A stretch of 54,882 bases of DNA from an uncultured bacterium (GCA_900547945.1 URIT01000007.1:1-54882), one strand, 5' to 3'. Shown: positions 25,715 through 35,256, counted from the stretch's first letter. The notes: generated by a model not told the origin, from the sequence alone. Program-made: numbers and translations.

Positions 25715-27964
25715 ATGAAATGCGCAGCATGCCCCGCCTGGGAAGGTTTCACGGGCGGCGACTGGCAGGAGGAAATCGACCCTGCCGAATTCATCCGGCT
25801 CAACTACACGCCCTATGACGGCGACGAGTCGTTTCTGGCAAACGCGACCGAGGCCACGACGGCCCTCTGGACCAAGCTCCAGGCCCTCCAGAAGGAAGAG
25901 CGCGCCAAGGGCGGCGTCCTCGACATGGATACCGACATCGTTTCGTCCATCACCTCGCACAAGCCGGGCTACCTCGACAAGGATCTCGAAAAGATCGTGG
26001 GCCTCCAGACCGACAAGCCGCTCAAGCGCGCCTTCATGCCCTACGGCGGCATCAAGATGGCCGAGGAGGCCCTGACGACCTACGGCTACACGCCGAACCC
26101 CGAGCTGCACCGCATCTTCACGGAGTACCACAAGACGCACAACCAGGGCGTCTACGATGCCTACACGCCCGAGATGCGCCGCGCGCGCAAGAACAAGATC
26201 ATCACGGGCCTGCCGGACACCTACGGGCGCGGGCGTATCGTCGGCGACTACCGCCGCGTCGCGCTCTACGGCATCGACCGCCTGATCGCCGCCAAGGAAC
26301 GCGACCTGCCGCTGGTCGGCTGCGGCGCCTCGCCCGAGGAAGTCGTGCGTGGCCGCGAGGAGGTCGCCGAGCAGATCCGCGCGCTGAAGGCGATGAAGGT
26401 CATGGCGGCGAGCTACGGCTACGACATCTCCGGCCCGGCGACGAACGCGCGCGAGGCCGTGCAGTGGACGTACTTCGGCTACCTCGCGGCGATCAAGACG
26501 CAGAACGGCGCGGCGATGTCCATCGGGCGCATCTCGACGTTCCTCGACATCTTCATCGCGCGCGACCTGAAGCGCGGCATCCTCACCGAGACGGACGCGC
26601 AGGAGCTGATCGACCACCTCGTCCTCAAGTTCCGCATGGTCAAGTTCGCGCGCATTCCCGAGTACAACCAGCTCTTCTCGGGCGATCCCGTCTGGGCGAC
26701 GATCAACGTCGCGGGCATGTGCGGCGACGGCCGCAGCATGGTCACGAAGACCGACTACCGCATCCTCCACACGCTGGAGACGATGGGGCCGAGCCCGGAG
26801 CCGAACCTCACGGTCCTCTACTCGCCGCGCCTCCCGGAGGCGTTCAAGCGCTACGCCGCGAAGATCTCGGTCGCGACGTCGAGCGTGCAGTACGAGAACG
26901 ACGAGATCATGCGCCGCGTCTGGAGCGACGACTACGCGATCTGCTGCTGCGTCTCGGCGACGCACACCGGCAAGGAGATGCAGTTCTTCGGCGCGCGCGC
27001 CAACCTCGCGAAGTGCCTCCTGTACGCCATCAACGGCGGCGTGGACGAGAAGACGCGCGCGCAGGTCGGCCCGGAGCTCCGCCCGATCACGGGCGACGTG
27101 CTCGACTACGCGCAGGTGCTGAAGGCCTACCACGCGATGATGGACTGGCTCGCCGGGCTCTACGTCCACACGCTGAACCTCATCCACTTCATGCACGACC
27201 GCTACTACTACGAGGCCGCGCAGATGGCGCTCATCGACACGGACCTCGAGCGTACGTTCGCGACGGGCATCGCCGGCTTCTCGCACGCCGTCGACTCCCT
27301 CTCGGCGATCAAGTACGCGAAGGTGAGCGTCATCCGCGACGAGACGGGGCTTGCCGTCGACTACAAGGTCGAGGGCGACTTTCCGCGCTACGGCAACGAC
27401 GACCCGCGCGCGGACGAGATCGCGAAGGCGCTCCTCAAGGAGTTCATGAACAAGATTCGCAGCCACCACACCTACCGCAACGCGACGCCGACGACCTCGA
27501 TCCTCACGATCACGTCGAACGTCGTCTACGGCAAGGCGACGGGCGCGATGCCCGACGGGCGCAAGGCGGGCGAGCCGCTCGCGCCGGGGGCGAACCCGAG
27601 CTACGGCGCGGAGAAGAACGGCCTTCTCGCCTCGCTCAACTCGGTCGCGAAGCTCCCCTATGGCTACGCGCTCGACGGCATCTCGAACACGCAGACGATC
27701 CACCCCTCGGCCCTCGGCAACGACGAGGCGACGCGCGCGAAGACGCTTGTCTCGGTGCTGGACGGCTACTTCGCGCAGGGCGCGCACCACCTGAACGTGA
27801 ACGTCTTCGGCACGGAGAAGCTGATCGACGCGATGGAGCACCCCGAGAAGCCGGAATACGCGAACTTCACGATCCGCGTCTCGGGCTACGCGGTGAAGTT
27901 CATCGACCTCACGCGCGAACAGCAGCTCGACGTCATCAGCCGCACCTGCCACAAGAGCCTGTAA
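25715..27964 (+). CDS. pflB: Pyruvate formate-lyase (formate acetyltransferase)
   Basis: A 749-residue glycyl-radical enzyme that splits pyruvate with CoA into acetyl-CoA and formate in anaerobic fermentation. The active cysteines lie in DDYAICCCVSATHTGKEMQ (three adjacent Cys; the usual enzyme has two), followed by FFGARANLAK. The C-terminal glycyl-radical loop TIRVSGYAVKF is intact. Other PFL features are GALPDTYGRGR-like TGLPDTYGRGRIVGDYRRVA and NATPTTSILTITSNVVYGK. Length is near the 760 residues usual for the family. The ATG at 25715 follows AAGGA and gives a start (MKCAACPAWEGF) that fits the family; an earlier start would lie in the leader. Its activase is encoded 7.4 kb downstream at 35318. 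Confidence 0.96.
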   Translation: MKCAACPAWEGFTGGDWQEEIDPAEFIRLNYTPYDGDESFLANATEATTALWTKLQALQKEERAKGGVLDMDTDIVSSITSHKPGYLDKDLEKIVGLQTDKPLKRAFMPYGGIKMAEEALTTYGYTPNPELHRIFTEYHKTHNQGVYDAYTPEMRRARKNKIITGLPDTYGRGRIVGDYRRVALYGIDRLIAAKERDLPLVGCGASPEEVVRGREEVAEQIRALKAMKVMAASYGYDISGPATNAREAVQWTYFGYLAAIKTQNGAAMSIGRISTFLDIFIARDLKRGILTETDAQELIDHLVLKFRMVKFARIPEYNQLFSGDPVWATINVAGMCGDGRSMVTKTDYRILHTLETMGPSPEPNLTVLYSPRLPEAFKRYAAKISVATSSVQYENDEIMRRVWSDDYAICCCVSATHTGKEMQFFGARANLAKCLLYAINGGVDEKTRAQVGPELRPITGDVLDYAQVLKAYHAMMDWLAGLYVHTLNLIHFMHDRYYYEAAQMALIDTDLERTFATGIAGFSHAVDSLSAIKYAKVSVIRDETGLAVDYKVEGDFPRYGNDDPRADEIAKALLKEFMNKIRSHHTYRNATPTTSILTITSNVVYGKATGAMPDGRKAGEPLAPGANPSYGAEKNGLLASLNSVAKLPYGYALDGISNTQTIHPSALGNDEATRAKTLVSVLDGYFAQGAHHLNVNVFGTEKLIDAMEHPEKPEYANFTIRVSGYAVKFIDLTREQQLDVISRTCHKSL

Positions 27965-27993
27965 GGCGCCGCAGGATGCGCAGGACGCACGAG

Positions 27994-28025
27994 ACGGCGG
28001 GACGGGTTTCCCGCCCCGCCGTTTT
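27994..28025 (+). terminator. Rho-independent terminator of pflB
   Basis: Stem ACGGCGGGACGGG / CCCGCCCCGCCGT with one mismatch, TTT loop, then TTTTC. Confidence 0.8.
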
Positions 28026-28083
28026 CGCTGTAACTTCGAACGGTTTTGCACGTAGACAGGAAAACGGAAAAGGAAACTCACCC

Positions 28084-28584
28084 ATGACCTCACCTTGCAC
28101 AAGTTCGAGACAGGACTACGACGCCTTCCTCGCAAAGGTCGCGGCCCAGACCGGCCTCGCCGCCCTGACGCCCGACGCCGACGGTCTCGTCGCCTACAAG
28201 GTCGACGACGCCTACGTCCTCAACCTCCAGTACGTCGCGCACACGTCGAAGATCCTCTGCTTCGTCGAGGTGGCGACGCTGCCGAAGACGGCCGGCAAGG
28301 CGGTCTACCGCGAACTCCTCGTGGGCTCGCTCTTCGGACGCGAGACGGCCGGCGGCTTCTTCGCCGTCGAGCCGGAGTCGGAGACGGTCGTCTACCACTA
28401 CCTCTTCGACTTCGACGCGCGCACGGCGGACGCCGGGGAGTTTGTCGAGACGCTGGAGAAGATCCTCTCGCTCGTCGACATCTGGGCCGGAAAGATCGCC
28501 GATGCGCTCGCGGAGCCGTCCGAATCCGATGCGTCGCCGGCGGATTTCGCCGCGCGTTCGCCCGACGGCCTGATCCAGGTCTAA
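28084..28584 (+). CDS. CesT-like type III secretion chaperone
   Basis: A 166-residue acidic protein. After a helical start (DYDAFLAKVAAQTGL), residues about 35-60 and 70-115 form the alternating strands of the CesT/SycE fold (VAYKVDDAYVLNLQYVA; ILCFVEVATLPKT; GGFFAVEPESETVVYHYLF), and FVETLEKILSLVDIWAGKI gives the final helix. Such proteins dimerise and keep a type III effector ready for secretion in the cytoplasm. The next gene, 18 bases on, encodes a large protein without a signal peptide, the classic chaperone-effector arrangement. RBS AAAAGGAAAC. No secretion-apparatus genes lie in the window. Confidence 0.72.
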   Translation: MTSPCTSSRQDYDAFLAKVAAQTGLAALTPDADGLVAYKVDDAYVLNLQYVAHTSKILCFVEVATLPKTAGKAVYRELLVGSLFGRETAGGFFAVEPESETVVYHYLFDFDARTADAGEFVETLEKILSLVDIWAGKIADALAEPSESDASPADFAARSPDGLIQV

Positions 28585-28602
28585 CGCGGAAAGGGGGACG
28601 CC

Positions 28603-30825
28603 ATGCCCGTCAATCTCCAGACCTTCACCGACTTCGCGGCGCAGCACACGGTCCACGTCGCCAAGAACATCCACGTCCATGGGGCGGACGGCCAGATGGA
28701 AGTCGGCTCCGCCTCGTTCAAGCAGACGCTGGGCCGGGATCTGAAGGCCAACCAACGCACGATGGCGGCGTTTCGGAGCTGCCTGTCGGAGCGGTACGGC
28801 GTCTTCGGCGAACACGCCTTCGACGCCGTCCTCGGCGCGCGCGCCGACGTCGGCAAGACCCTGCGCGCGAAGGACATCGCCTCGGTGATGCGCGCGCTGA
28901 GCCCGACGGACACCGGCGCCGTGCGCCAGACGATGATCGCCGCCCGCTTCGCGAACGAGGCGAGCCGCCAGGCCGAGACGAATCCGCGCGCCGTCGCCGC
29001 GAACGTCACGGGGGCGCTGAAGGAACGCCTGCAGGCGTGCTTCGAGAACGACCTCTTCTTCGCGCAGGCGGTTCGCGGCTGCGAGAACCAGGCCGAGCTT
29101 TCGCGCCTGATCGAGGGCAAGATCAACGCGATCCTGGACATGAACGAACTGCCGGGCGCGCGCCGCACGCTGGCGGTTGACGCGCCGCCGGCGCCCGCGC
29201 CTGCGGCGGGCCATCCGCAGGTCCCGACCGGACTTCAGGCCCTTGACGGCGACACGTTCGGCGGCGCCGAGACGTCCGTCGAGGACCGGGTGCGCGCCGG
29301 GGCCTTCGGCGCGGGCATGCGCGTCAACGAGAGCGGCGTCAAGTACGTCTTCGAGAAGCTCAAGACGAGCGGCGTCGAGCCGGGGTTCATCGTCCGCAAG
29401 GACTGGACGGCCGCCGACACGCAGACGATGATGACCGACGGGACGGATCTGGACCAGGTGGCGCGCGAAGTCCTGGAGCAGCGGCTCGGGCGTCCGCTGA
29501 CGGCGCAGGACGACGTCCGCGCGCTCAAGGCGCAGCACTTCGTTGCGATCCGCGACGCGGCGATGGCGGGCGTCGGCAACGTCCGCCGCCTCACGGAGCG
29601 GCACATCGTGAAGCTCGACTACAACGAGAACGACCGGCGTGTCCGCCACGACGCGGCCCACATCGGCACGTTCAGGCTTCCGGTGCGGAACGCGATCAAG
29701 GGCGGCGCGTTCAAGGGCGCGTTCTTCCGGGCCTTCCGCCTGACGACGGCCAACGAGGCGTCCGCCGGCGCCGTCGCCGAGGCTCTCGCGAACGACCTCA
29801 CGCGGGCGATGGGCGTGCCGACGCAGGAGCTGTCGCTCGTCAAGGGACGCTACTCGGACGGACACGAGAAGCTCATGCTCGTCTCGAAGTTCGCCCACGG
29901 CTACAAGGACTTCGACGGCAACTTCCTGCAGGACGGACGCCTCGTGCCCGGACGCGACGCGGCGGGCAACGTCGTCCAGCCGGAGGACATCGGCCGCTAC
30001 AAGGCGATGTTCCTGCTGCTCGCGGACCGGGACGCCGTCGGCTCGCACGGACAGAACAAGGGCCTCGTGAACGGGCACTTCTTCGCCATCGACCCCGGCC
30101 ATTCGCTGGAGGGGAACGGCGCGGCGCTTGAGATCCACGACGACTTCTCGTTCAAGGACACCCAGGGCGGCGTGTTCGAGAAGCGGTTCCTCAACTTCTC
30201 CGTCTTCGACGACAGCAACCGGTCTGAAAAGCTCAAGGGCATGGTGGCGATCCGCGACGCCTTCGTGCGCGGCGACTTCGACAACATCTTCAACGAATAC
30301 GAGGCCCGCTTCCCCGCGGACGAAGGCGGCGACCCTGCGCTCGGCTCGGCCATCCGCAGCCGCCTTGGGGAGATGCGCGCGGAGTTCAACGGGCAATACG
30401 ACCGCATGATGGGCGTCTTCGGCGGGCAGCTCGCCGTCTACGACCACTTCCTGGCGTTGACGCCGGGCGACGACACGACGGCGTGCCGCGTCATCGACGC
30501 GGTCGAGAACCTGGAGCGCCTCACGTCGCCAACCGTCGCCACGTCGAAGCACGGGGAGGTTCAGCTGCGCCATCTGGAGGTGACGCCGGAGACGCGCGTG
30601 CCCTGGAAGGTGCGCGTCGCGCCGGACGGCGCCGTAGTCTATTCCTGCGACAGGCTGCCGGAGGGCCGGACGCCGCTGCTGGCGAACATGCTCCAGCTCG
30701 CGGGCGTAACGGAGGTCGAGGCGGACGCGGGCGGGGCGTTCACGTTCACGGTGCCACAGGCGAATCTACCGGCCTTCCTCGGCGCGTTCACCGAAGACGC
30801 CGTCCGTCAGGCTGTTGGTGGTTGA
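28603..30825 (+). CDS. Candidate type III effector with a PI3K-like kinase motif
   Basis: A 740-residue protein with no signal peptide or membrane segment. Residues 1-190 are helical; a Pro/Ala linker (PPAPAPAAGHP, about 195) separates a second part. Around residues 465-500 it reads MFLLLADRDAVGSHGQNKG then FFAIDPGHSLEG, which parallels the PI3/PI4-kinase catalytic loop and DFG-type motif (GDRHxxN ... FHIDFGHxL). Upstream, FFRAFRLTTANEASAGAVAEALAND could supply the N-lobe Glu helix. This is motif reading only; the N-lobe Lys is uncertain. It follows a CesT-like chaperone gene by 18 bases, and a perfect 8-bp hairpin follows its stop. Substrate and secretion are inferred. Confidence 0.6.
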   Translation: MPVNLQTFTDFAAQHTVHVAKNIHVHGADGQMEVGSASFKQTLGRDLKANQRTMAAFRSCLSERYGVFGEHAFDAVLGARADVGKTLRAKDIASVMRALSPTDTGAVRQTMIAARFANEASRQAETNPRAVAANVTGALKERLQACFENDLFFAQAVRGCENQAELSRLIEGKINAILDMNELPGARRTLAVDAPPAPAPAAGHPQVPTGLQALDGDTFGGAETSVEDRVRAGAFGAGMRVNESGVKYVFEKLKTSGVEPGFIVRKDWTAADTQTMMTDGTDLDQVAREVLEQRLGRPLTAQDDVRALKAQHFVAIRDAAMAGVGNVRRLTERHIVKLDYNENDRRVRHDAAHIGTFRLPVRNAIKGGAFKGAFFRAFRLTTANEASAGAVAEALANDLTRAMGVPTQELSLVKGRYSDGHEKLMLVSKFAHGYKDFDGNFLQDGRLVPGRDAAGNVVQPEDIGRYKAMFLLLADRDAVGSHGQNKGLVNGHFFAIDPGHSLEGNGAALEIHDDFSFKDTQGGVFEKRFLNFSVFDDSNRSEKLKGMVAIRDAFVRGDFDNIFNEYEARFPADEGGDPALGSAIRSRLGEMRAEFNGQYDRMMGVFGGQLAVYDHFLALTPGDDTTACRVIDAVENLERLTSPTVATSKHGEVQLRHLEVTPETRVPWKVRVAPDGAVVYSCDRLPEGRTPLLANMLQLAGVTEVEADAGGAFTFTVPQANLPAFLGAFTEDAVRQAVGG

Positions 30826-30826
30826 T

Positions 30827-30846
30827 GTCCCGTCGTTTGACGGGAC
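30827..30846 (+). terminator. Perfect 8-bp hairpin after the effector gene
   Basis: GTCCCGTC-GTTT-GACGGGAC starts one base after the stop codon. There is no T tract, so it may protect the 3' end instead of terminating. Confidence 0.45.
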
Positions 30847-30858
30847 CGGATGCTCAAA

Positions 30859-30884
30859 CGGGAGGGACGGCCTCCGTGCCGTCC
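30859..30884 (+). repeat. Variant REP-like hairpin
   Basis: GGGAG then GGACGGC-CTCCGT-GCCGTCC. Compared with the main type, both sides of the inner stem change together (CGCG/CGCG to CGGC/GCCG). Confidence 0.8.
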
Positions 30885-30939
30885 GCCGCGTTGGAACGGA
30901 CGCGACGGAGTGCGTGCGGCCACGCCCCGGAGCTGATTG

Positions 30940-30948
30940 TGGTATAAT
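30940..30948 (+). promoter_or_regulatory. Extended -10 promoter of the second chaperone/effector pair
   Basis: TGGTATAAT (perfect -10), 86 bases before the chaperone ATG at 31034. Confidence 0.6.
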
Positions 30949-31033
30949 GCGCAGATAGGCGAGGGCGGTTTCCTCGGCTGTTCTCGCGACGGCATTTTCG
31001 TGACAGGCAACAACGAAGAAAGGAAACGACACC

Positions 31034-31384
31034 ATGATACTCGAACTGAATCTTCCCTTTGATGCCGAAGGCAACGCCCAGCTGCTCGTCGACGGGACGC
31101 TGGCCGTCAACGTCTCGCGCAACGACGAGGAGGGGCGGCTCACGCTCGCCGCGCCCGTCGCGCAGGAGCTGCGCGAGGACATCGGCTATGCGCAGGTGCT
31201 GGAGCTGCTCGACCTGGCGCTCGGGCCGCTCGTCGGCGACACGCCGGCCGTGGGGCGCGACCCCGTCAGCGGCATGCTGATCGCCTACGCCTCGATTTCC
31301 TACGTCCACGTCTCCGAGGCGGAATGGCCGGAGATTCTCGGGCGGTTCGTCGCGTTCGCGAAGGGCATCGCCGAGAAGCTGTAA
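31034..31384 (+). CDS. CesT-like type III secretion chaperone (short)
   Basis: A 116-residue acidic protein with strands LNLPFDAEGNAQLLVDGTLAVNVSRN and RLTLAAPVAQEL, then GMLIAYASISYVHVSEAEW and a final helix EILGRFVAFAKGIAEKL. Size, charge and strand-helix order fit type III chaperones. It has its own promoter and RBS (AAAGGAAACGACACC) and precedes another large signal-peptide-free gene by 71 bases, repeating the arrangement at 28084-30825. It is only weakly similar to the first chaperone, as expected if each serves its own partner. Confidence 0.62.
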   Translation: MILELNLPFDAEGNAQLLVDGTLAVNVSRNDEEGRLTLAAPVAQELREDIGYAQVLELLDLALGPLVGDTPAVGRDPVSGMLIAYASISYVHVSEAEWPEILGRFVAFAKGIAEKL

Positions 31385-31455
31385 CCGGGAGCCCCGTCGC
31401 GCGTAGACGGGGCAGACAAGCCACGACCTCAAGCAAGGAAGAAGGAGAAAGACCC

Positions 31456-34296
31456 ATGCCTACGCGAATCGACGCCACGTTCCAGAACGCGCAGTCCATC
31501 ACCCTCGATGCGTTCACGCCCCCCGCCGGGGTGGCGACGCCGTTCAAGGATGCCACGATCCGGGTCGGCAAGGACGCCTTCCGCGTGTCCTTCGCGGGCG
31601 ACGGCGGCGTGTCCGTCAGCTTCGCCACGACCTCGTTCTTCCACCTTTTCCAGGGCGCGCGGAAGACGGCCGTGCGGGAGCAGATCCAGGCGCTCGTCCG
31701 TGAACGCAGCGAACTTGGGTCCCTCGCGGCGGACATCGGCAAGGTCGTTGCCGTGACCGGCTTCCGGGACAACGTCGAGCGGATGCTTTGCCGCGAGAAG
31801 GCGAACATCAGCCGGGCGGCGGGCGGTAAGCTCGCGCACTACGGCTTCTCCGACGTCCGCGAGAGGGCCGTCCCCCTCATCAACAGGGCGGCGGAGTGGC
31901 GCGCGGGCGGCGCGCCGGTCCTCACGCAGCAGCTCATCAACGACTACAACGAGTCCATCGGGCTTCCCGGAACGCTTGACCAGGCGTCCGCGACCATCGC
32001 CTTCGTGCGTGACAATGACCGGGGGGCGTGGCCGTACAACCCCGCGCTGGCCGCCGGCATTTCGGCTCAGGACCAGGCCGACTGGGGGGCGTTCCTCAAG
32101 GGGCACGACATCGACCTCTTCTCGAAGATCCGCAAGGCCCGGGCGGAGGCCGATGGCGTCAAGACGACAGGCTGGGCCGGCGAGATCGCCCGTCAGGGGC
32201 TCAAGGGGGCCGTTCTCGACCTCGTGCGCAAGAACCTCGACCCCCGCGTCATCCGTCCGAACCCGGACGTGAACTTCGTCCTGAACGCCGTGGCGGACGC
32301 GGTGATCGAGACCGTCGACACCGACTTTGCGGGGCTGGACACGGCGGGCATCGAGGCGCGCCTCCGGGAAATCGTCGCGCGCCATGCGCCGCGCGGCAGG
32401 GAGGACCTTGCGCAGGCGATTTTCGACAATGCGGCGACGACCGCCTTTTGGCGCCAGACGAGCAAGTGCGGCCTCGACTTCTTCAAGGCGCGCGGCGAGA
32501 CCGTGGTCTTCGAGTGGACGAAGTTCGATGGCGCGAAGACCGACGGGGCCGAACTCGCCGACAAGTGGTGGAAGCGCCCCGACGCGGACGTCCGCGACCA
32601 CGCGGGCGTCGCCGTCACCAATTCGGAGATGCGCCACCTGCAGGGCGCGAAGTATGCCGCGAAGCCCGGTGGCGGCCGCGTGGTCAGGGTCGAGGCGATT
32701 TCGCAGGCGGATGCCGAGCGCATCGTCGCCGAGAAGGCCGAACGCCTCCGGGCCCTCCCGAAAGCCGACCTGGATGCGATTGTCGCCGATCTCAAGGCCG
32801 GGTTCCGGACGATGAACGCGGACACGTTCGCGGCGACGGCCCAGCACATTGTCGACCACCTCCCGGTCAACGTGCGCGCCGCGTGGTCCGCCTGGAGCGA
32901 CTCTAAGAGGGAGAAGGTCATCGAGAACGCCCTCTCGCGTCTTGCCGAACGGCTCAACGCCCTGACGTCCCCGGTTGCGCAGGCCGCGATGCTCTCGTGC
33001 CTGCCGGAGGTCTTCGAGGCGGAGTTCCTTTGCGACGAGGGGATCGTGCGCGAGCTGGAGAATGACCGTGCCTACATGGAACAGGCGAACAGGCCTCGCG
33101 CGGCTTCCGCGCGCCAGCTTGCGGAGCGCCGCCTCGCGGGCATGGATCGCGGACGCGGCGGCGAGGTGTTCTTCGCGTCGGACACGGGGCGGCCCAATGC
33201 GCTCGGCGAGCTGCTGCTCGGCGACGGCGGCGACATCGCGGCGCTGGTCGGCGAGCTGCGGGCCGATTTCGCCGCGAAGATGGGCATTCCGCCGGACGAG
33301 GCCCTGTCGCATCCGGCTTTCAAGACCTTCATGCCCCGTGCGGCACTCGCCGCACACGGCAGCTACGACGCGCTGATCAAGTCGCTGGACACGGTGAAGC
33401 GGACGTCCGACGCGAAGGACGACCTCGTGAAACGGGGCGCCCTGCCGCGGTCGGCGGACCGGCTCTTCGCCCGACGCGGCGACTGGGATCTGAACCGCCT
33501 CATCTTCAACGAGGCGGTCGCCGCGCAAGCCGCCGACCGCGCCGTCGACCTCAAGAAGCTCGCGCAGAACGCCGAGGGGATCCGCGAAATCTGCCGGGGC
33601 GTGCAGGACTTCACCGCAAACGTGGCGCGGCAGATCAACCCGGAAGACCGGGAAGGCCTGCGGCTGACGGACGCGGAACGCGCCCGCCTGGAGGACGCCT
33701 ACCTCGACCGCGAGAACTCGTCTGTCCGTGCCTACCGCCTGTCGGGGTCGGACGCGGAGTTCCAGAAGATCGGCAGCGAAGCCGGGGCGATTCTCCGCAA
33801 GACGGAGGAACTCGTCGACGCCCTGCGGGCGGAGGCCAAAGGGCTCCCGGATGACCAGTTCAAGAGCCTGGTTATCGACGCCGTCGCCACGCGCGCCAAG
33901 CCCGTCCACGGGACGGTCGCCCTCGCGGCTCTCGCGGCGACGCGCAACGGCGAACCGGTTCCGCTGGACGACGGCGCGACGGCGGTCGAGCGCCTGCGGA
34001 ACTTCGCGCGCGCGCTGGCCGACCGCATTTGGCCGGACTGGGGCGAGGCCAAACAGGCGGCGGCCGTCGACATGGCCGCTGCGGATGGCGAGTGGGGCCA
34101 TGATGACGGGAATACGTCCATGCGGATGTTCTTCACGGCCTACCTGAAGGCGAACCCGCACGTCGCCGCGTTCCTCGACCGGACGGTGAACGGCGAGACC
34201 GTCGCGGGCGTGATGGACTACGACCGCTCCGCCCTGGCGCCGGACGACCCGCTCCCGCACGTTCTGGAGCAGATCGGGACATACGGCCAGCTGTAA
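31456..34296 (+). CDS. Candidate type III effector, large helical protein
   Basis: A 946-residue protein without signal peptide or membrane helices. It is rich in Ala, Asp, Arg and Glu and almost entirely helical. I recognise no catalytic motif. The N-terminal 60 residues are strand-rich (DATFQNAQSITLDAFTPPAG, TIRVGKDAFRVSFAGDGGVS), which could be the chaperone-binding part. The ATG at 31456 follows AAGGAAGAAGGAG; an upstream in-frame start at 31324 would lie inside the chaperone gene. It is paired with the chaperone gene at 31034. Function unknown; the effector role is inferred from context. Confidence 0.6.
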   Translation: MPTRIDATFQNAQSITLDAFTPPAGVATPFKDATIRVGKDAFRVSFAGDGGVSVSFATTSFFHLFQGARKTAVREQIQALVRERSELGSLAADIGKVVAVTGFRDNVERMLCREKANISRAAGGKLAHYGFSDVRERAVPLINRAAEWRAGGAPVLTQQLINDYNESIGLPGTLDQASATIAFVRDNDRGAWPYNPALAAGISAQDQADWGAFLKGHDIDLFSKIRKARAEADGVKTTGWAGEIARQGLKGAVLDLVRKNLDPRVIRPNPDVNFVLNAVADAVIETVDTDFAGLDTAGIEARLREIVARHAPRGREDLAQAIFDNAATTAFWRQTSKCGLDFFKARGETVVFEWTKFDGAKTDGAELADKWWKRPDADVRDHAGVAVTNSEMRHLQGAKYAAKPGGGRVVRVEAISQADAERIVAEKAERLRALPKADLDAIVADLKAGFRTMNADTFAATAQHIVDHLPVNVRAAWSAWSDSKREKVIENALSRLAERLNALTSPVAQAAMLSCLPEVFEAEFLCDEGIVRELENDRAYMEQANRPRAASARQLAERRLAGMDRGRGGEVFFASDTGRPNALGELLLGDGGDIAALVGELRADFAAKMGIPPDEALSHPAFKTFMPRAALAAHGSYDALIKSLDTVKRTSDAKDDLVKRGALPRSADRLFARRGDWDLNRLIFNEAVAAQAADRAVDLKKLAQNAEGIREICRGVQDFTANVARQINPEDREGLRLTDAERARLEDAYLDRENSSVRAYRLSGSDAEFQKIGSEAGAILRKTEELVDALRAEAKGLPDDQFKSLVIDAVATRAKPVHGTVALAALAATRNGEPVPLDDGATAVERLRNFARALADRIWPDWGEAKQAAAVDMAAADGEWGHDDGNTSMRMFFTAYLKANPHVAAFLDRTVNGETVAGVMDYDRSALAPDDPLPHVLEQIGTYGQL

Positions 34297-34347
34297 ACGA
34301 CCAGCGGGAATCCGGTCACATCGTTGATCTGACAAGGAGGTCTTGAG

Positions 34348-35256
34348 ATGGAGGAAAGGCTTCCGACGCCGAAGAACGAGATTGTCGTGTATCAGCCGAG
34401 TGAAACTCTGCGACTTGAAGTTAGGTTACAGGATGAGAGCATTTGGTTGCCGCAACAGAAGATTGCCGACTTGTTTGGCGTGAAGAAAGCCGCAATCAGC
34501 AAGCATCTCAAGAACATCTTTGCGACAGGGGAGTTGCATGAGGAACTGGTCGTTTCCAAAATGGAAACAACCACCCGACATGGGGCCATTGGCGGTAAGG
34601 TGCAGCATCATCTCATAAACTTCTACAACCTTGATGTGATCATTGCCGTTGGATACCGGGTGAACTCGCTTCAGGCAACCAAGTTCCGCATTTGGGCGAC
34701 GCAGGTTCTGAAACGGTATATCTTAAATGGTGTCGCAGTCGACGATAGACGGTATTTGGCCCTTTCCGGGGAGATGGATCGTCGTTTGGCATCGCATGAC
34801 CGTCGGATTGTCGAACTGGAAGAGAAGGTTGATTACTTTGTTCAGACCACGCTTCCGCCCAAGGAGAAGGTGTTGCGTGACGGGCAGATGCTGGATGCGC
34901 AGTTCGAGTTGACGCGCATCGTGAAGACGGCGCGGCAGCGCATTGTCCTCATCGACAACTACATCGACGAGCGGACGCTGATGCTGCTGGGCAATCGCCG
35001 TGCCAAGGTCGATTGTACGGTCTACACGCTTAAGCCCAACTCGCCGAAACTTGCTCCGGCACTCGCCAATTACGCGAAACAGTATCCGTCCCTGCCGATT
35101 ACGGTCAAGGGCTACCAGAAGTCGCACGATCGCTTCCTCATCATTGACAACACGGTGTGGCACATCGGTGCCTCGCTCAAGGATGCGGGTTCCGCGCTCT
35201 TCGCGCTGATGAAGATGGAACTCGATCCGTCTGTCATTTTGGCGTTGCTGCCGTGA
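34348..35256 (+). CDS. RhuM-family protein with a C-terminal phospholipase-D-like domain
   Basis: A 302-residue protein. Residues about 10-135 match the RhuM family (QDESIWLPQQKIADLFGVKK, FATGELHEELVVSKMETT, YNLDVIIAVGYRVNSLQATK, FRIWATQVLK), with a helix-turn-helix-like start. Residues about 180-300 look PLD-like: LIDNYIDERTLMLL and SHDRFLIIDNTVWHIGASLKD, a HxxxxxxD variant of HKD in which Arg-Phe replaces the Lys context. The first half has clearly lower GC than the neighbours, suggesting transfer. RBS AAGGAGGT is strong. RhuM proteins occur near mobile and defence genes; the exact role is unknown. It separates the effector from pflA. Confidence 0.75.
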   Translation: MEERLPTPKNEIVVYQPSETLRLEVRLQDESIWLPQQKIADLFGVKKAAISKHLKNIFATGELHEELVVSKMETTTRHGAIGGKVQHHLINFYNLDVIIAVGYRVNSLQATKFRIWATQVLKRYILNGVAVDDRRYLALSGEMDRRLASHDRRIVELEEKVDYFVQTTLPPKEKVLRDGQMLDAQFELTRIVKTARQRIVLIDNYIDERTLMLLGNRRAKVDCTVYTLKPNSPKLAPALANYAKQYPSLPITVKGYQKSHDRFLIIDNTVWHIGASLKDAGSALFALMKMELDPSVILALLP

